Source: Nocardioides albus (GTDB lineage Bacteria; Actinomycetota; Actinomycetes; Propionibacteriales; Nocardioidaceae). From it: a stretch of DNA of 64,000 nucleotides. The position numbers and the translations under genes are program-made. Positions within the stretch are counted from its first letter, which is position 1. Each line of letters opens with the position of its first letter. The DNA lies in assembly GCF_014648255.1 (NCBI RefSeq), contig NZ_BMQT01000004.1:434001-498000 (forward strand). The letters run 5' to 3'. The notes beneath the pieces are model-generated. The model saw only the letters and a list, made by a program, of their open reading frames with translations, had not been told where the DNA came from and did not search any database. Shown piece after piece: positions 40,751 through 50,045 of this stretch.

Positions 40751-42256
40751 ATGCCCGACCTTCTCCTCCGGAACGTACGCATCGTTCCGCTCACACCCAT
40801 GGCGAACGTGCCTGCCGGGGTGGTTGACGTCCTCGTTGCCGACGGCGTCGTGTCGTCGGTCGGAGAAGGCCTGTCCAGGCCGGACGGCGTCGAGGTCTAT
40901 GACGCCGGTGGCCGCTGGCTCGTGCCGGGCCTGTGGGACGCCCACACCCACCTCAGCCAGTGGACGCTGCGGGCCAGCCGACTCGACCTTCACGGCACCC
41001 GCTCACCCGCCGAGGCGCTCGCCCGGGTCGCCGCGGCAGCGCGCGCCCTCGATGGGCAGAGTGAGCCGGGCGAGGCGATCGTCGGGATGGGCCACTCGGC
41101 CGGTACGTGGGACCGCTGGGGCACGGTCTCCGAGCTGGACTCGGTCACCGGCAGCACGCCCGCGATCCTGGTCAATCACGACTTCCATCACGCCTGGCTG
41201 AACACGGCCGCCCTCGACGCCGTGGAGCTTCCCCGCCGGGAGGACATGGTGCAGGAGACGGAGTGGTATCAGGCCTATCCGCGGGTCGCGGAGCTCTTCG
41301 AGTCCAACGGGAGCACCCCGGCGGCCTACCGCCGCATGCTGACCCGGACCGCCGCGCTCGGTGTGGTCGGGATGACCGACTTCGAGGTCGGGGTCCGGCT
41401 CGACGACTGGCGCTCGCGATGGGCGTCCGGCTGCGATCTGCTCCGCATCCGGGTGGCGACGTACGCCGATCAGGTCGACGAGGCGATCGCCGAGGGCCTG
41501 CGTACGGGCGACCCGCTGGTCGCGGGTGAGGACCGACTGACGATGGGGCCGTTGAAGATCATCAGCGACGGCTCGCTCGGCACTCGGACAGCGTGGTGCT
41601 GCGACCCGTACGCCGATGACCCGGACAGCTGCGGGGCGCCGAACCAGTCGCCGGACGAGCTGCGGGGACTTCTGGGGAAGGCCCACGCGGCCGGCCTGGA
41701 GGTGGCCACGCATGCCATCGGCGACCGGGCGGTGTCGGAGGCCCTGGTGGCGTACGCGGCGACGGGTGCGCGCGGGAGCATCGAGCACGCCCAGCTCGTA
41801 CGTCGTGAGGATCTTCCCCTGATGGCTCGGCTCGGGATCACCGCATCGGTGCAGCCGGCCCACATCCTCGATGACCGCGAGATGACCGAGGACGTCTGGC
41901 CGGGGCGGGAGGATCGTTGCTTCGCGACCCGCTGGATGCTCGACGAGGGCGTGCGGGTGACGCTCGGCTCGGACGCCCCGGTCGCTCCGCTCGATCCGTG
42001 GCTGGCCATCGCCGCCGCCGTCGGCCGCTCACGCGACGGCAAGCAGCCGTGGCATCCGGAGCAGGCGCTGACCGTGCAGGAGGCCCTGTCGGCGTCGGTC
42101 GACGGTCAGCCCACGGTCGGCCCTGGGTCTCGCGGGGATCTGGCCGTGCTCGACATCGATCCGCTCCGGGCCTCGGTCGAGGACCTGTCCGCGATCGCCC
42201 ACGGTGGGGTCGTGCTGACCACCGTCGGTGGGCGGGTCGTCCACCGCGGCATCTAG
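40751..42256 (+). CDS. Amidohydrolase family protein (YtcJ-like)
   Basis: 501 residues. Metal-binding amidohydrolase motifs: VPGLWDAHTHLSQW (HxH on strand 1), VNHDFHHAWLNTAAL, ISDGSLGTRTAWCCDPY (the YtcJ-type SDGS segment where a Lys is often modified), VATHAIGDRAVSEALVA (His and Asp), SIEHAQLVRREDLPLMARLGITASVQPAH (His), and VTLGSDAPVAPLDPW (Asp). The C-terminal PGSRGDLAVLDIDPL is the returning beta-domain strand. It hydrolyses an unknown amide or ester; neighbours give no hint. Confidence 0.9.
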   Translation: MPDLLLRNVRIVPLTPMANVPAGVVDVLVADGVVSSVGEGLSRPDGVEVYDAGGRWLVPGLWDAHTHLSQWTLRASRLDLHGTRSPAEALARVAAAARALDGQSEPGEAIVGMGHSAGTWDRWGTVSELDSVTGSTPAILVNHDFHHAWLNTAALDAVELPRREDMVQETEWYQAYPRVAELFESNGSTPAAYRRMLTRTAALGVVGMTDFEVGVRLDDWRSRWASGCDLLRIRVATYADQVDEAIAEGLRTGDPLVAGEDRLTMGPLKIISDGSLGTRTAWCCDPYADDPDSCGAPNQSPDELRGLLGKAHAAGLEVATHAIGDRAVSEALVAYAATGARGSIEHAQLVRREDLPLMARLGITASVQPAHILDDREMTEDVWPGREDRCFATRWMLDEGVRVTLGSDAPVAPLDPWLAIAAAVGRSRDGKQPWHPEQALTVQEALSASVDGQPTVGPGSRGDLAVLDIDPLRASVEDLSAIAHGGVVLTTVGGRVVHRGI

Positions 42257-42273
42257 CGACCCCGAAAGCGCGA

Positions 42274-42299
42274 AGGCCCGGCCGTCACCGGCCGGGCCT
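42274..42299. terminator. Terminator hairpin
   Basis: AGGCCCGGCCG (42274-42284), loop TCAC, CGGCCGGGCCT (42289-42299): a perfect 11-bp GC stem between the amidohydrolase gene and the convergent small gene. Confidence 0.85.
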
Positions 42300-42324
42300 C
42301 ACGCAATGGATCTTCAGGCGCCGG

Positions 42325-42495
42325 TCATGCGGACCAGCGCACCGAGTCGTCGACGAAGTCGGCGAACACGTGGACACCGCGCAGGTCCTGTCGCTCGTCC
42401 ATGAGCTTGGTCAGGGCGCTGGCGTGCCGGAACTTGAGACTGAGCTGCTTCGTGGCGCTGTTGGCCTCAGGCTCGGTCGCGGTGAGTGTTTCCAT
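42325..42495 (-). CDS. 56-residue small protein, unknown
   Basis: Start ATG 42495 is supported by a strong SD (AGGGGGGA) seven bases upstream; the open frame continues to 42552, but that part lacks an SD. The protein starts METLTATEPEANSATKQLSL and ends FADFVDDSVRWSA, with one mixed-charge helix (HASALTKLMDERQDL) between. No membrane segment and no cysteine. The 205-bp upstream gap is AT-richer than its surroundings and would hold its promoter. Function not recognised. Confidence 0.6.
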   Translation of the reverse strand: METLTATEPEANSATKQLSLKFRHASALTKLMDERQDLRGVHVFADFVDDSVRWSA

Positions 42496-42700
42496 CGAGG
42501 TCCCCCCTACAACGGATTGATCGTCGTCATCCTGGTTTGTCATGCGCATCAATCATCCCGCCGGTAAGTCGCCAGCAGGTTGTTTGAACGTTACAAGCCG
42601 GTTTCGGTAAAAGAAATGCCTGTCGATGCCTGTGCTGGTATCTGCCGAGCGATAGGGCCGAATCTCGCTAGACAAAGACGACGGGAGGGTCGTCAACGGC

Positions 42701-43585
42701 TCATTCAGCGGCTGATCTGAGCGTGTCGACCGCCTGTCGGGTCTGTTCGAGGAGCCGAAGCGCGGCGCTCGCGTCGGGCAGGTTCGGCACCGGGGACCAG
42801 AGCTGGTCGGCATCGCTGATCGGAGCGGCTCCGGCGATGATCGGGTCGAGGTCGGTCACCAGTGCGCCCTTCGACGGGTCGCCTGCCAGCGCCGAGCGGA
42901 TCGCCTCGCCGTCGATCGGGTGCGCCGATGCGACCAGCGTGGCGTTGCCGAACCGGGCGCCGGCGAGCGCGGATCCCTGCACGATCATCACGACATGCTC
43001 GAAGACCGTACGCAGCGTGGCGAGCTCACGACGGGTGAAGAGCAGGTCAGGGCCGGCGACGGAGTTCAGCACCAGCCGCCCCTCCTCGCGCAGCGCCCTG
43101 CGTGCCGCCGTCATGCACTCCAGCGAGGTGAAGGCCGGCGGGATCCGGTTGCCGACGAAGATGTCGACGACGATGGCGTCGTGCTCGGAGCCCGGGTGGG
43201 CCTCGAGCCACGAGCGAGCGTCACCCGTCTCCACGGTGATCCCGGCGGGAAGCGGGAACCGTGTCCGGGTGAGCTCGACCAGAGCGGGCTCGAGCTCGAC
43301 GACCGTCTGGGTGGTCGAGGGCCACCGGTGGGCGACTGCGCGAGGGAGAGCGAGCAGCGCGCCGCCCAGGTGCGCAGCCCTACCGGGTGCCTGGTCACCG
43401 AGCGCGGCCAGCATCCATCGGATCGAGGCGAGCTTCGGCGGCTGTGCGGGATCGCCGAGGTGGGACTGCGCGACTCCGTCGATCACGATGGCCCAGCCGT
43501 CCGGTCTGGGTATGAGGTCGGCGGTGCTGCCGTCCGAGAAGTCGATGCGCTCCTGGCTTGCGGATGGGCCGGAGGGTGTTGACAT
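42701..43585 (-). CDS. Soluble spermidine-synthase-like protein
   Basis: 294 residues from ATG 43585 (AGGA eight bases upstream). Aminopropyltransferase/methyltransferase fold: RAAHLGGALLALPRAVAHRW (glycine loop, but without GGGDG), TVVELEPALVELTRTRFPL, ETGDARSWLEAHPGSEHDAIVVDIF and GRLVLNSVAGPDLLFTRREL. The VDIF in place of the catalytic DSSDP/DSTDP makes polyamine synthesis unlikely. An actinobacterial spermidine-synthase-like group of unknown substrate; related in fold to the membrane-fused protein at 28611. Confidence 0.82.
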   Translation of the reverse strand: MSTPSGPSASQERIDFSDGSTADLIPRPDGWAIVIDGVAQSHLGDPAQPPKLASIRWMLAALGDQAPGRAAHLGGALLALPRAVAHRWPSTTQTVVELEPALVELTRTRFPLPAGITVETGDARSWLEAHPGSEHDAIVVDIFVGNRIPPAFTSLECMTAARRALREEGRLVLNSVAGPDLLFTRRELATLRTVFEHVVMIVQGSALAGARFGNATLVASAHPIDGEAIRSALAGDPSKGALVTDLDPIIAGAAPISDADQLWSPVPNLPDASAALRLLEQTRQAVDTLRSAAE

Positions 43586-43711
43586 GTGTCGATCCTGCCA
43601 GACACCATCGCGCCCGGGCCGGGACATTCCGGTAGCCTGCTGGCGTCGTTGATCAGTGCGGCATTACTCGGGATATCGGGACTCGGACATCGGGCGTGAG
43701 GAGCTCTTGCG

Positions 43712-45070
43712 GTGGAGATATGGGAGGTCGCCGAAAATGACGACCGGATCGAGGGTCTCACCGCTGATGGCAAGCCGGACCCGGCGTACGCAGCCTCGCT
43801 CGGTCTGAAGGACGCGCCCTTGGGTCGCCGCGCGCTCGCGGCCGCCGTCGACATCGTCTGCTACCTGATCCTGCAGGTGCCCTACCTCGTCTTCACGTTC
43901 CCGCTGCTGCTCAAGCTGGCCCAGGGCAAGTTCGGCTTCGCCCGGTTCCTGAGCCACCCCGACTTCATGCTGGCGGCGATCGCAGGCGGTGCGACCGTGC
44001 TGCTGACCCTGATCTTCGTCATCGTCCAGATCGTCCTCCACGGCCGCCGCGGGGTGACGATCGGCAAGTCTCTCGCCGGGGTCCGCTCGATCAACGTCAA
44101 GACGCTCGAGCGACCGGGAGTCGGTCGCGCCTTTCTCCGCGCCTTGGTTCTGTGGGGCTCCGGGATCGTCCCGATCGCACCGATCGTCTTCCTGGCCTCG
44201 CCCCTCTTCGACAAGGAGAAGCGGAGCCGCGGCTGGCACGACAAGGTCTCTGAGATGTGGATGGTCGACGTCCGCGAGGGCCTCGACCCCTACGACGAGA
44301 AGCGGATGCGCATCGCCCGGAAGACGGTCGCGGCGGCGCCGGTCGCCGAACGGAAGTCGCTGCCCTCCCTCAGCACTCCTCACGCCCAGGACGCGGGCAG
44401 CTACCGTCCCTCGGGTCGGGTCAGCGCCGGCGTGCTCGGCGTCTCCCGCCCGAAGGCGAAGCCCGACGAGCCAGGGGTCTCGCCCGGCGGTGCCCTCGCG
44501 ACCCCGCCGTCGGGACCGGTGGCACCCAAGCCGGTGACCCCGTCGATCCCGCCCTCGCGGGCGGTGACGCCCAACCAGGGTCAGACGGTGCCGCCGCCCC
44601 CGACACCCACGCCTTACCCGACGCCGCCCCCCACGCCGACGCCGACGCCTACGCCGGCCCCGACCCCGGTTCCGACCCCGGTTCCGAACCCCTCCCAGGG
44701 CCACACCCCGGCGCCGACGACCGGCGCCCAGCAGGCGCAGCCGAGCCCTCGCGGCATCATGCTCAAGGTCGACTCCGGCGAGCGGATCCCCGTGGCCGGC
44801 CTGGTGCTGGTCGGCCGTGATCCGGCCCTGACCGAGAACACCCTCGGGGCGCGTACGGTCTCGATCATCGACGTGTCGGTCTCGAAGACCCACCTGTCCC
44901 TGCGTCCCAGCGGCGATGGCGTCGAGGTCACCGACCGAGGCTCGACCAACGGCACCGTGGTGATCCACGAGGGTGCCACCCGGCGGTTGAACGCCTGGGA
45001 GCCGGTGCTCGCCCCGGTCGGCGCGATGATCCGGTTCGGTGACCGGTCGGCCCTGGTGCGTCGCGGGTGA
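43712..45070 (+). CDS. RDD membrane protein with proline-rich linker and C-terminal FHA domain
   Basis: 452 residues from GTG 43712 (SD GAGGAG eight bases upstream). Residues ~35-200 form an RDD-like membrane domain (APLGRRALAAAVDIVCYL, then HGRRGVTIGKSLAGVRSI). A ~110-residue linker is rich in Pro/Thr and contains PTPTPTPAPTPVPTPV-type repeats. Residues ~350-452 form an FHA domain: GLVLVGRDPALTENTLGA, SIIDVSVSKTHLSLRPS and VTDRGSTNGTVV, keeping the Gly-Arg, Ser-x-x-His and Asn-Gly residues that bind phosphothreonine. It sits 61 bases before the EssC-like ATPase gene, so it is probably a cytoplasmic-facing phosphopeptide receptor for the secretion locus. Confidence 0.88.
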   Translation: MEIWEVAENDDRIEGLTADGKPDPAYAASLGLKDAPLGRRALAAAVDIVCYLILQVPYLVFTFPLLLKLAQGKFGFARFLSHPDFMLAAIAGGATVLLTLIFVIVQIVLHGRRGVTIGKSLAGVRSINVKTLERPGVGRAFLRALVLWGSGIVPIAPIVFLASPLFDKEKRSRGWHDKVSEMWMVDVREGLDPYDEKRMRIARKTVAAAPVAERKSLPSLSTPHAQDAGSYRPSGRVSAGVLGVSRPKAKPDEPGVSPGGALATPPSGPVAPKPVTPSIPPSRAVTPNQGQTVPPPPTPTPYPTPPPTPTPTPTPAPTPVPTPVPNPSQGHTPAPTTGAQQAQPSPRGIMLKVDSGERIPVAGLVLVGRDPALTENTLGARTVSIIDVSVSKTHLSLRPSGDGVEVTDRGSTNGTVVIHEGATRRLNAWEPVLAPVGAMIRFGDRSALVRRG

Positions 45071-45131
45071 CCGCCACGCCCGCACGATCTCGCGGCATGG
45101 TTCTTAGGCACGTTGACAAGGGGAACGAAGG

Positions 45132-48100
45132 ATGAAGGTCAAGCTCACTCTGCACCGGCCTGGCGTCGCGCCCGCGGATGTGATCGTCACCGCCGACTCC
45201 ACCGCCACCGCGCGCGACGTCGCTCGGCACATCGCCGACGCTGATCCGGCTCGCTCGGTGATCGCGGGCGAGCACGACATCCTGACTCTGGCCGTCGCGC
45301 CGCCGACCGCAGACCGGATGGAGCCGCTCGAACCCGACGTGCCCATCGGCGATGCCCCGATCGGCTCCGGATTCGCCGCCGCGGTCGTCAACATGGGTCC
45401 CGACAACGAGACCACCGGTTCGCGACGCAAGAGCGTCGGTGTGCTCCGGGCGATCGACGGTCCGGTGCGGGGGCAGGCGTTCCCGCTGACCACGGGCCAC
45501 GCCTCCATCGGCCGCGGCCCCGAGAACGAGATCGTGCTCGCCGACCCGATGGTCTCCAAGCGTCACGCGCGCATCGAGGTCGACCGCTCGGTCGAGCTGG
45601 TCGACCTCAACTCCGCCAACGGTGTCGTCGTCGACGGCACCCAGGTCTCCCGCGTACGTCTGGCGCCGGACACCCCTGTCGTCATCGGTGGCACCACGCT
45701 GGTCATGCAGCTCTCGGCCGACTTCCTCTCCGCCGTCGAGGACCCGGTGCTGGAGCGCGGCGGTGGCCTGCTCTTCAACCGCAGCCCGCGGGTCGACGTC
45801 CGCTACCCCGGCACCGAGCACCCGCCGCCGTGGATGCCGACGGAGATGCAGAAGAAGCTGTTCCCGTGGTTCGTGCTGATCGCCCCGATCATCATGGCGC
45901 TCTCGATCTATGCGATGACCGGTCGCGCCCGCGCGCTGCTGCTGGTCGTGATGACGCCGATGATGGCGATCGGCAACTACCTCAACCAGCACCGGCAGGC
46001 CGGCGCGAAGCAGGACCACGAGATCGAGCTCTTCGAGCGGCAGTTCGAGAAGCTGGAAGAGGTCTTCTACCGCAGCAAGCCCGAGGAGGAGCTGGCCCGC
46101 AACGAGGAGGTTCCGGCGGTCGCCGAGGTCTTCGAGCAGGCGATGCAGCTCGGTCCGCGGCTGTGGACCCGGCGTCCCGAGCACTGGAACTTCCTGGCCG
46201 TACGCCTCGGCACCACCCGCGCGCTGTCGCGCAACTCGATCGCGGAGCGTGACACCCAGAACGGTCTGCCCGACTACATCGAGCGGATCGAGCGCCTGAA
46301 GGAGCGCTACAGGTACGTCGACGATGTGCCGCTGCTGGAGTCCCTGCCTGCGGTGGGCTCGGTGGGCGTCGCCGGCCCGGCTGGTCCGGCAGCCGACGCG
46401 ATGCGCGGGATCGCGGTGCAGCTCTTCGGTCTGCACGCTCCCAACGAAGTCGTCACCGTCGCCTTCGCCGACCCCGACTGGGTCGAGGAGTTCGAGTGGC
46501 TCAAGTGGCTGCCGCACACCACCTCCGAGACCAACCGCTTCAAGGACATGCCGCTGGCCGACTCCGCGCCGACGGCGAACGCCCTGCTCAGCGCGCTGGA
46601 GGAATACATCATGCGCGCCGGGCGGACCGCGGAGCACCGCGGCCCGTTCCCGGAGAAGTGGAACCCGATGCAGTACGGCACCGACGTCGCCCGGGCCGGC
46701 GAGGAGACCAACGCGCGGGTGCAGGTCTCGATCATCGTCTTCGTCACCAACGACGCGCCCGTGGACCGTGCCCGCCTGGTCCAGGTCCTCGAGCGCGGGG
46801 CCGACGTCGGCGTACACGCCGTCTTCCTGTCCTCGACCGTCGAGGCGCTGCCGGCGGTGTGCCGCAGCTATCTCGACGTCAGCGACGGTCTCGAGCGCGC
46901 CACCGTCGGCCTGGTCCGCAACGGCGACCTCTACGAGGGCGTCACGGTCGAGGGCGTCTCCAACGCCTACATGGACATGTTCGCCAAGCGGCTCGCGCCG
47001 GTCGTGGACGCCAGCACCGTCGTCCACGACTCCTCCGACCTGCCCAACTCGGTCGGCTTCCTGTCGCTGGTGGGCAACGAGGTCGCCGAGGACCCGCACT
47101 CCGTGGTGGAGCGCTGGCGGCAGAACAACTCGATCATCGACCGCTCGGACCGGCCGCGGCCGCGGCTGAAGAAGGCCGGAAACCTGCGCGCCATCATCGG
47201 CCAGGGCGCCTCCGACGCGATGACGCTGGACCTGCGTACGCAGGGCCCGCACGCCCTCGTCGGCGGCACCACCGGTGCCGGTAAGTCCGAGTTCCTGCAG
47301 GCGTGGGTGCTCGGCATCGCCTCGGCCCACTCGCCCGACCGGGTGACGTTCCTCTTCGTCGACTACAAGGGCGGATCGGCCTTCGCCGACTGCATCGAGC
47401 TGCCGCACTGCGTCGGCCTGGTGACCGACCTGAGCCCGCACCTCGTACGCCGCGCGCTGACCAGCCTCAAGGCCGAGCTGCACTACCGCGAGCACCTCTT
47501 CAACCGGAAGAAGGCCAAGGACCTCCTCGAGCTGGAGAAGCGGCAGGACCCGGAGTGCCCGCCCGCGCTGGTGCTGGTCATCGACGAGTTCGCCGCACTG
47601 GCCGGTGAGGTGCCGGAGTTCGTCGACGGCGTCGTCGACATCGCCCAGCGAGGCCGTTCGCTCGGCATCCACCTGATCATGGCGACCCAGCGCCCGGCAG
47701 GTGTCATCAAGGACAACCTGCGGGCCAACACCAACCTCCGCGTCGCGCTGCGTATGGCCGACGAGACGGACTCCAAGGACGTCGTCGACGACCCGATCGC
47801 CGGGACCTTCCCGCCGTCCCTTCCGGGCCGCGGCATCGCGAAGACCGGACCCGGCCGCCTGACCCCGTTCCAGTCCGCGTACGCCGGTGGCTGGACGCGC
47901 AACGACGAGGTCGTCACCGCTGACGTGAAGGTGGCCGAGCTCAAGTTCGGTTCGATCACGGAGTGGGAGCCGGAGCGTCCGCCGGAGAGCGACTCGCACG
48001 ACGAGGACCTCGGTCCCAACGACCAGAAGCGGATCGTGGCCAACCTGATCAAGGCCTCCGCCACCGCTGGTCTGATGACCCCGCGGCGACCGTGGCTGGA

Positions 48101-49637
48101 TGACCTGGCGTCCGTGGTCGACATGCGCGACCTGCCGCTGGAGGGTGACGGCCAGATCCTGCTGGGTCTTGCCGACATCCCGGAGCGTCAGCAGCAGAAC
48201 GCGATCTACTTCGCTCCCGATCGCGACGGCTCCCTGCTCATCTTCGGGTCCTCCGGTTCGGGTAAGTCGACGCTCCTCAAGACGATCGCCACCGCCGCCG
48301 GTGCCCGGCCGGAGCTCGGCCGGGTCCAGGTCTACGGCCTCGACTTCGCCTCCGGCGCGCTGGGCGCGATCGAGCGTCTCCCGCACGTCGGCTCGATCAT
48401 CGACGGCGACGACGCCGAGCGTCTGCAGCGGCTGATGCGCACCCTCGAGCGGGAGATGGACCGCCGCTCCGAGCTGTTCTCCAAGGCCGCGGCCGCGAAC
48501 CTCACCGAATACCGTGAGATCGCCGACCAGTCGATGCCGCGCATCCTGCTCCTGATCGACAACTACCCCGAGTTCAAGAAGGAGTGGGAGATCGCCGCCG
48601 GCCGCGCGCCGTTCTACCAGTCCTTCATGCGGGTCCTCGGCGAGGGCCGCCCGCTCGGCATCCACGCGGTGATCACCGCCGACCGGTCCGGGTCCGTCCC
48701 GACAGCCGTCTTCGCGAACATCCCGCGCCGCGTCGTCATGCGGCTCTCCGACCCGAGCCAGTACGTCCTGGTCGGAGCCCCCAAGGACGTACTCAACGAG
48801 CAGTCGGTGCCCGGCCGCGCCGTCGTCGACAAGGCCGAGGTGCAGCTCGCCGTCCTGGGCGGCACCACCAACGTCGCCGAGCAGACCAAGGCGCTCGACG
48901 AGCTGGTCTCGCAGCTGCGTGCCCTGGGTGTTCCCGAGGTCGGCGAGATCGGTGCCCTGCCGACGAAGATCTCCAGCCGGTCGCTGCCCGCGCAGGCCAA
49001 CGGTCAGCCCGTCTTCGGTATCGCCGACGACACCCTGGCGCCGCGCGGCTTCGACCCGATCGGCTCGTTCATCGTCACCGGCCCGCCGCAGTCGGGCAAG
49101 ACCAACGTCCTCAAGGCGCTCGTCGAGTCCATGGAACGCTTCGACCCCGAGGTGAAGCTGTTCCACCTCGGCAGCCGTCGCGCCATGCTCGGCGACTTCC
49201 GTCCCTGGGTACGCAGCGCCACCCGTCCCGACGACGAGAAGGCGCTCGTCACCGAGCTCGCCGAGATCGTCGCCGACGAGTCCTTCCCCGGCCGCATCAT
49301 GATCGTCGCCGAGGACATGACCCACCTGGCCGACGGTCCCGCCGACCGCCCGATGCGCGCCCTGCTGCAGGCGATCAACAACTCCGACCACCTCTTCGTC
49401 GGCGACGCCGACGTCACTCGAGCCGGCGGCGGCTCGGGCGTCATGGGTGAATGGAAGGCCGCCCGTCAGGGAATCGTGCTCAAGCCGGACACCTACGACG
49501 GCGACACGCTGTTCAAGGTCCCGTTCGGAAAGCTCAAGCGCACCGACTTCCCGGCGGGCCGTGGAATCTTCGTCCAGGCGGGCCGCATGGTGACCATGCA
49601 GATGCCTCTGGCGAGCGACAACGAGAACGCCGGATGA
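45132..49637 (+). CDS. EssC/EccC-type type VII secretion ATPase with N-terminal FHA domain
   Basis: 1,501 residues. Order: a ubiquitin-like/beta-grasp N-terminus (MKVKLTLHRPGVAPADVIVT), an FHA domain at ~105-200 (GHASIGRGPENEIVLADPMV, SKRHARIEV, NSANGVVVDG), two membrane helices at ~250-290 (WFVLIAPIIMALSIYAM, ALLLVVMTPMMAIGNYL), then three FtsK/SpoIIIE modules. Walker A motifs: GGTTGAGKS (~711), GSSGSGKS (~1038) and GPPQSGKT (~1317). Walker B: VLVIDEFAAL in module 1, LLLIDNYPEF in module 2 (Asn instead of acidic Glu/Asp) and IMIVAED in module 3. Only module 1 has a full catalytic set. FHA fused to the ATPase is the EssC/YukB pattern of Firmicutes rather than mycobacterial EccC. SD GGGGAACGAAGG. 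It would power export of the WXG proteins encoded next. Confidence 0.93.
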   Translation: MKVKLTLHRPGVAPADVIVTADSTATARDVARHIADADPARSVIAGEHDILTLAVAPPTADRMEPLEPDVPIGDAPIGSGFAAAVVNMGPDNETTGSRRKSVGVLRAIDGPVRGQAFPLTTGHASIGRGPENEIVLADPMVSKRHARIEVDRSVELVDLNSANGVVVDGTQVSRVRLAPDTPVVIGGTTLVMQLSADFLSAVEDPVLERGGGLLFNRSPRVDVRYPGTEHPPPWMPTEMQKKLFPWFVLIAPIIMALSIYAMTGRARALLLVVMTPMMAIGNYLNQHRQAGAKQDHEIELFERQFEKLEEVFYRSKPEEELARNEEVPAVAEVFEQAMQLGPRLWTRRPEHWNFLAVRLGTTRALSRNSIAERDTQNGLPDYIERIERLKERYRYVDDVPLLESLPAVGSVGVAGPAGPAADAMRGIAVQLFGLHAPNEVVTVAFADPDWVEEFEWLKWLPHTTSETNRFKDMPLADSAPTANALLSALEEYIMRAGRTAEHRGPFPEKWNPMQYGTDVARAGEETNARVQVSIIVFVTNDAPVDRARLVQVLERGADVGVHAVFLSSTVEALPAVCRSYLDVSDGLERATVGLVRNGDLYEGVTVEGVSNAYMDMFAKRLAPVVDASTVVHDSSDLPNSVGFLSLVGNEVAEDPHSVVERWRQNNSIIDRSDRPRPRLKKAGNLRAIIGQGASDAMTLDLRTQGPHALVGGTTGAGKSEFLQAWVLGIASAHSPDRVTFLFVDYKGGSAFADCIELPHCVGLVTDLSPHLVRRALTSLKAELHYREHLFNRKKAKDLLELEKRQDPECPPALVLVIDEFAALAGEVPEFVDGVVDIAQRGRSLGIHLIMATQRPAGVIKDNLRANTNLRVALRMADETDSKDVVDDPIAGTFPPSLPGRGIAKTGPGRLTPFQSAYAGGWTRNDEVVTADVKVAELKFGSITEWEPERPPESDSHDEDLGPNDQKRIVANLIKASATAGLMTPRRPWLDDLASVVDMRDLPLEGDGQILLGLADIPERQQQNAIYFAPDRDGSLLIFGSSGSGKSTLLKTIATAAGARPELGRVQVYGLDFASGALGAIERLPHVGSIIDGDDAERLQRLMRTLEREMDRRSELFSKAAAANLTEYREIADQSMPRILLLIDNYPEFKKEWEIAAGRAPFYQSFMRVLGEGRPLGIHAVITADRSGSVPTAVFANIPRRVVMRLSDPSQYVLVGAPKDVLNEQSVPGRAVVDKAEVQLAVLGGTTNVAEQTKALDELVSQLRALGVPEVGEIGALPTKISSRSLPAQANGQPVFGIADDTLAPRGFDPIGSFIVTGPPQSGKTNVLKALVESMERFDPEVKLFHLGSRRAMLGDFRPWVRSATRPDDEKALVTELAEIVADESFPGRIMIVAEDMTHLADGPADRPMRALLQAINNSDHLFVGDADVTRAGGGSGVMGEWKAARQGIVLKPDTYDGDTLFKVPFGKLKRTDFPAGRGIFVQAGRMVTMQMPLASDNENAG

Positions 49638-49757
49638 GAATGGGAAGACGACACGCTTTTTACCCTTCACAGGGGAGAAGAGAGTGGCCTACGGTGGCCA
49701 CCGGCGCTTGCTGCTTGGGGCGCCCTGACATGAAAACCGCGGGAAAGGCGATGATCG

Positions 49758-50045
49758 ATGAGTGACTTCGGGGCAACATACGACGAGATGACCGGCACCG
49801 CCGACAAGCTCGACCAGGGCAAGGACACGATCGAGTCGGCTCTGGACGAGTGCCAGGGTTACGTCGATGAGCTGGTTCAGGACGGGTTCAAGACGGAGAA
49901 GGCGTCGGGTAAGTTCCAGGACGGCTACCAGGAGATGACCACCGGTCTGAAGGACGCCATCGCTGGTGTCGAGGACATGGCTCAGTCGCTGCGCGACATG
50001 GCCAGCGCCATCCAGGACCTGGACTCGCAGCTCGCTGGCGGCTGA
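49758..50045 (+). CDS. WXG100-like protein, copy 1
   Basis: 95 residues, WXG100 length and helix-turn-helix pattern: helix 1 ATYDEMTGTADKLDQGKDTI, turn region VQDGFKTEKASGKFQ, helix 2 MTTGLKDAIAGVEDMAQSL. There is no Trp: the W-x-G turn is replaced by a GFKTEKASGKF segment. It is the likely secreted substrate of the adjacent ATPase, probably as a homodimer. Its protein is identical to that at 50377. SD GGGAAAGG nine bases upstream. An 11-codon frame (49730-49765) ending in KAMIDE overlaps its start and is kept in the second copy. Confidence 0.85.
   Translation: MSDFGATYDEMTGTADKLDQGKDTIESALDECQGYVDELVQDGFKTEKASGKFQDGYQEMTTGLKDAIAGVEDMAQSLRDMASAIQDLDSQLAGG

Noticed and set aside
42496..42552. 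Longer start for the 56-residue protein
   Set aside because: The upstream ATG codons lack an SD, whereas AGGGGGGA is correctly spaced for ATG 42495.
44590..44700. Direct repeats that look like a minisatellite or CRISPR-like array
   Set aside because: They encode the Pro-Thr linker of the RDD-FHA protein; the repeats are irregular and in frame.
44928..49670. A ~1,580-codon open frame on the minus strand opposite the EssC-like ATPase gene
   Set aside because: It mirrors a GC-rich gene: the antisense frame lacks stops because of codon bias. The composition is Arg/Gly/Val/Asp/His-rich without domains, while the plus frame has clear FHA and three P-loops.
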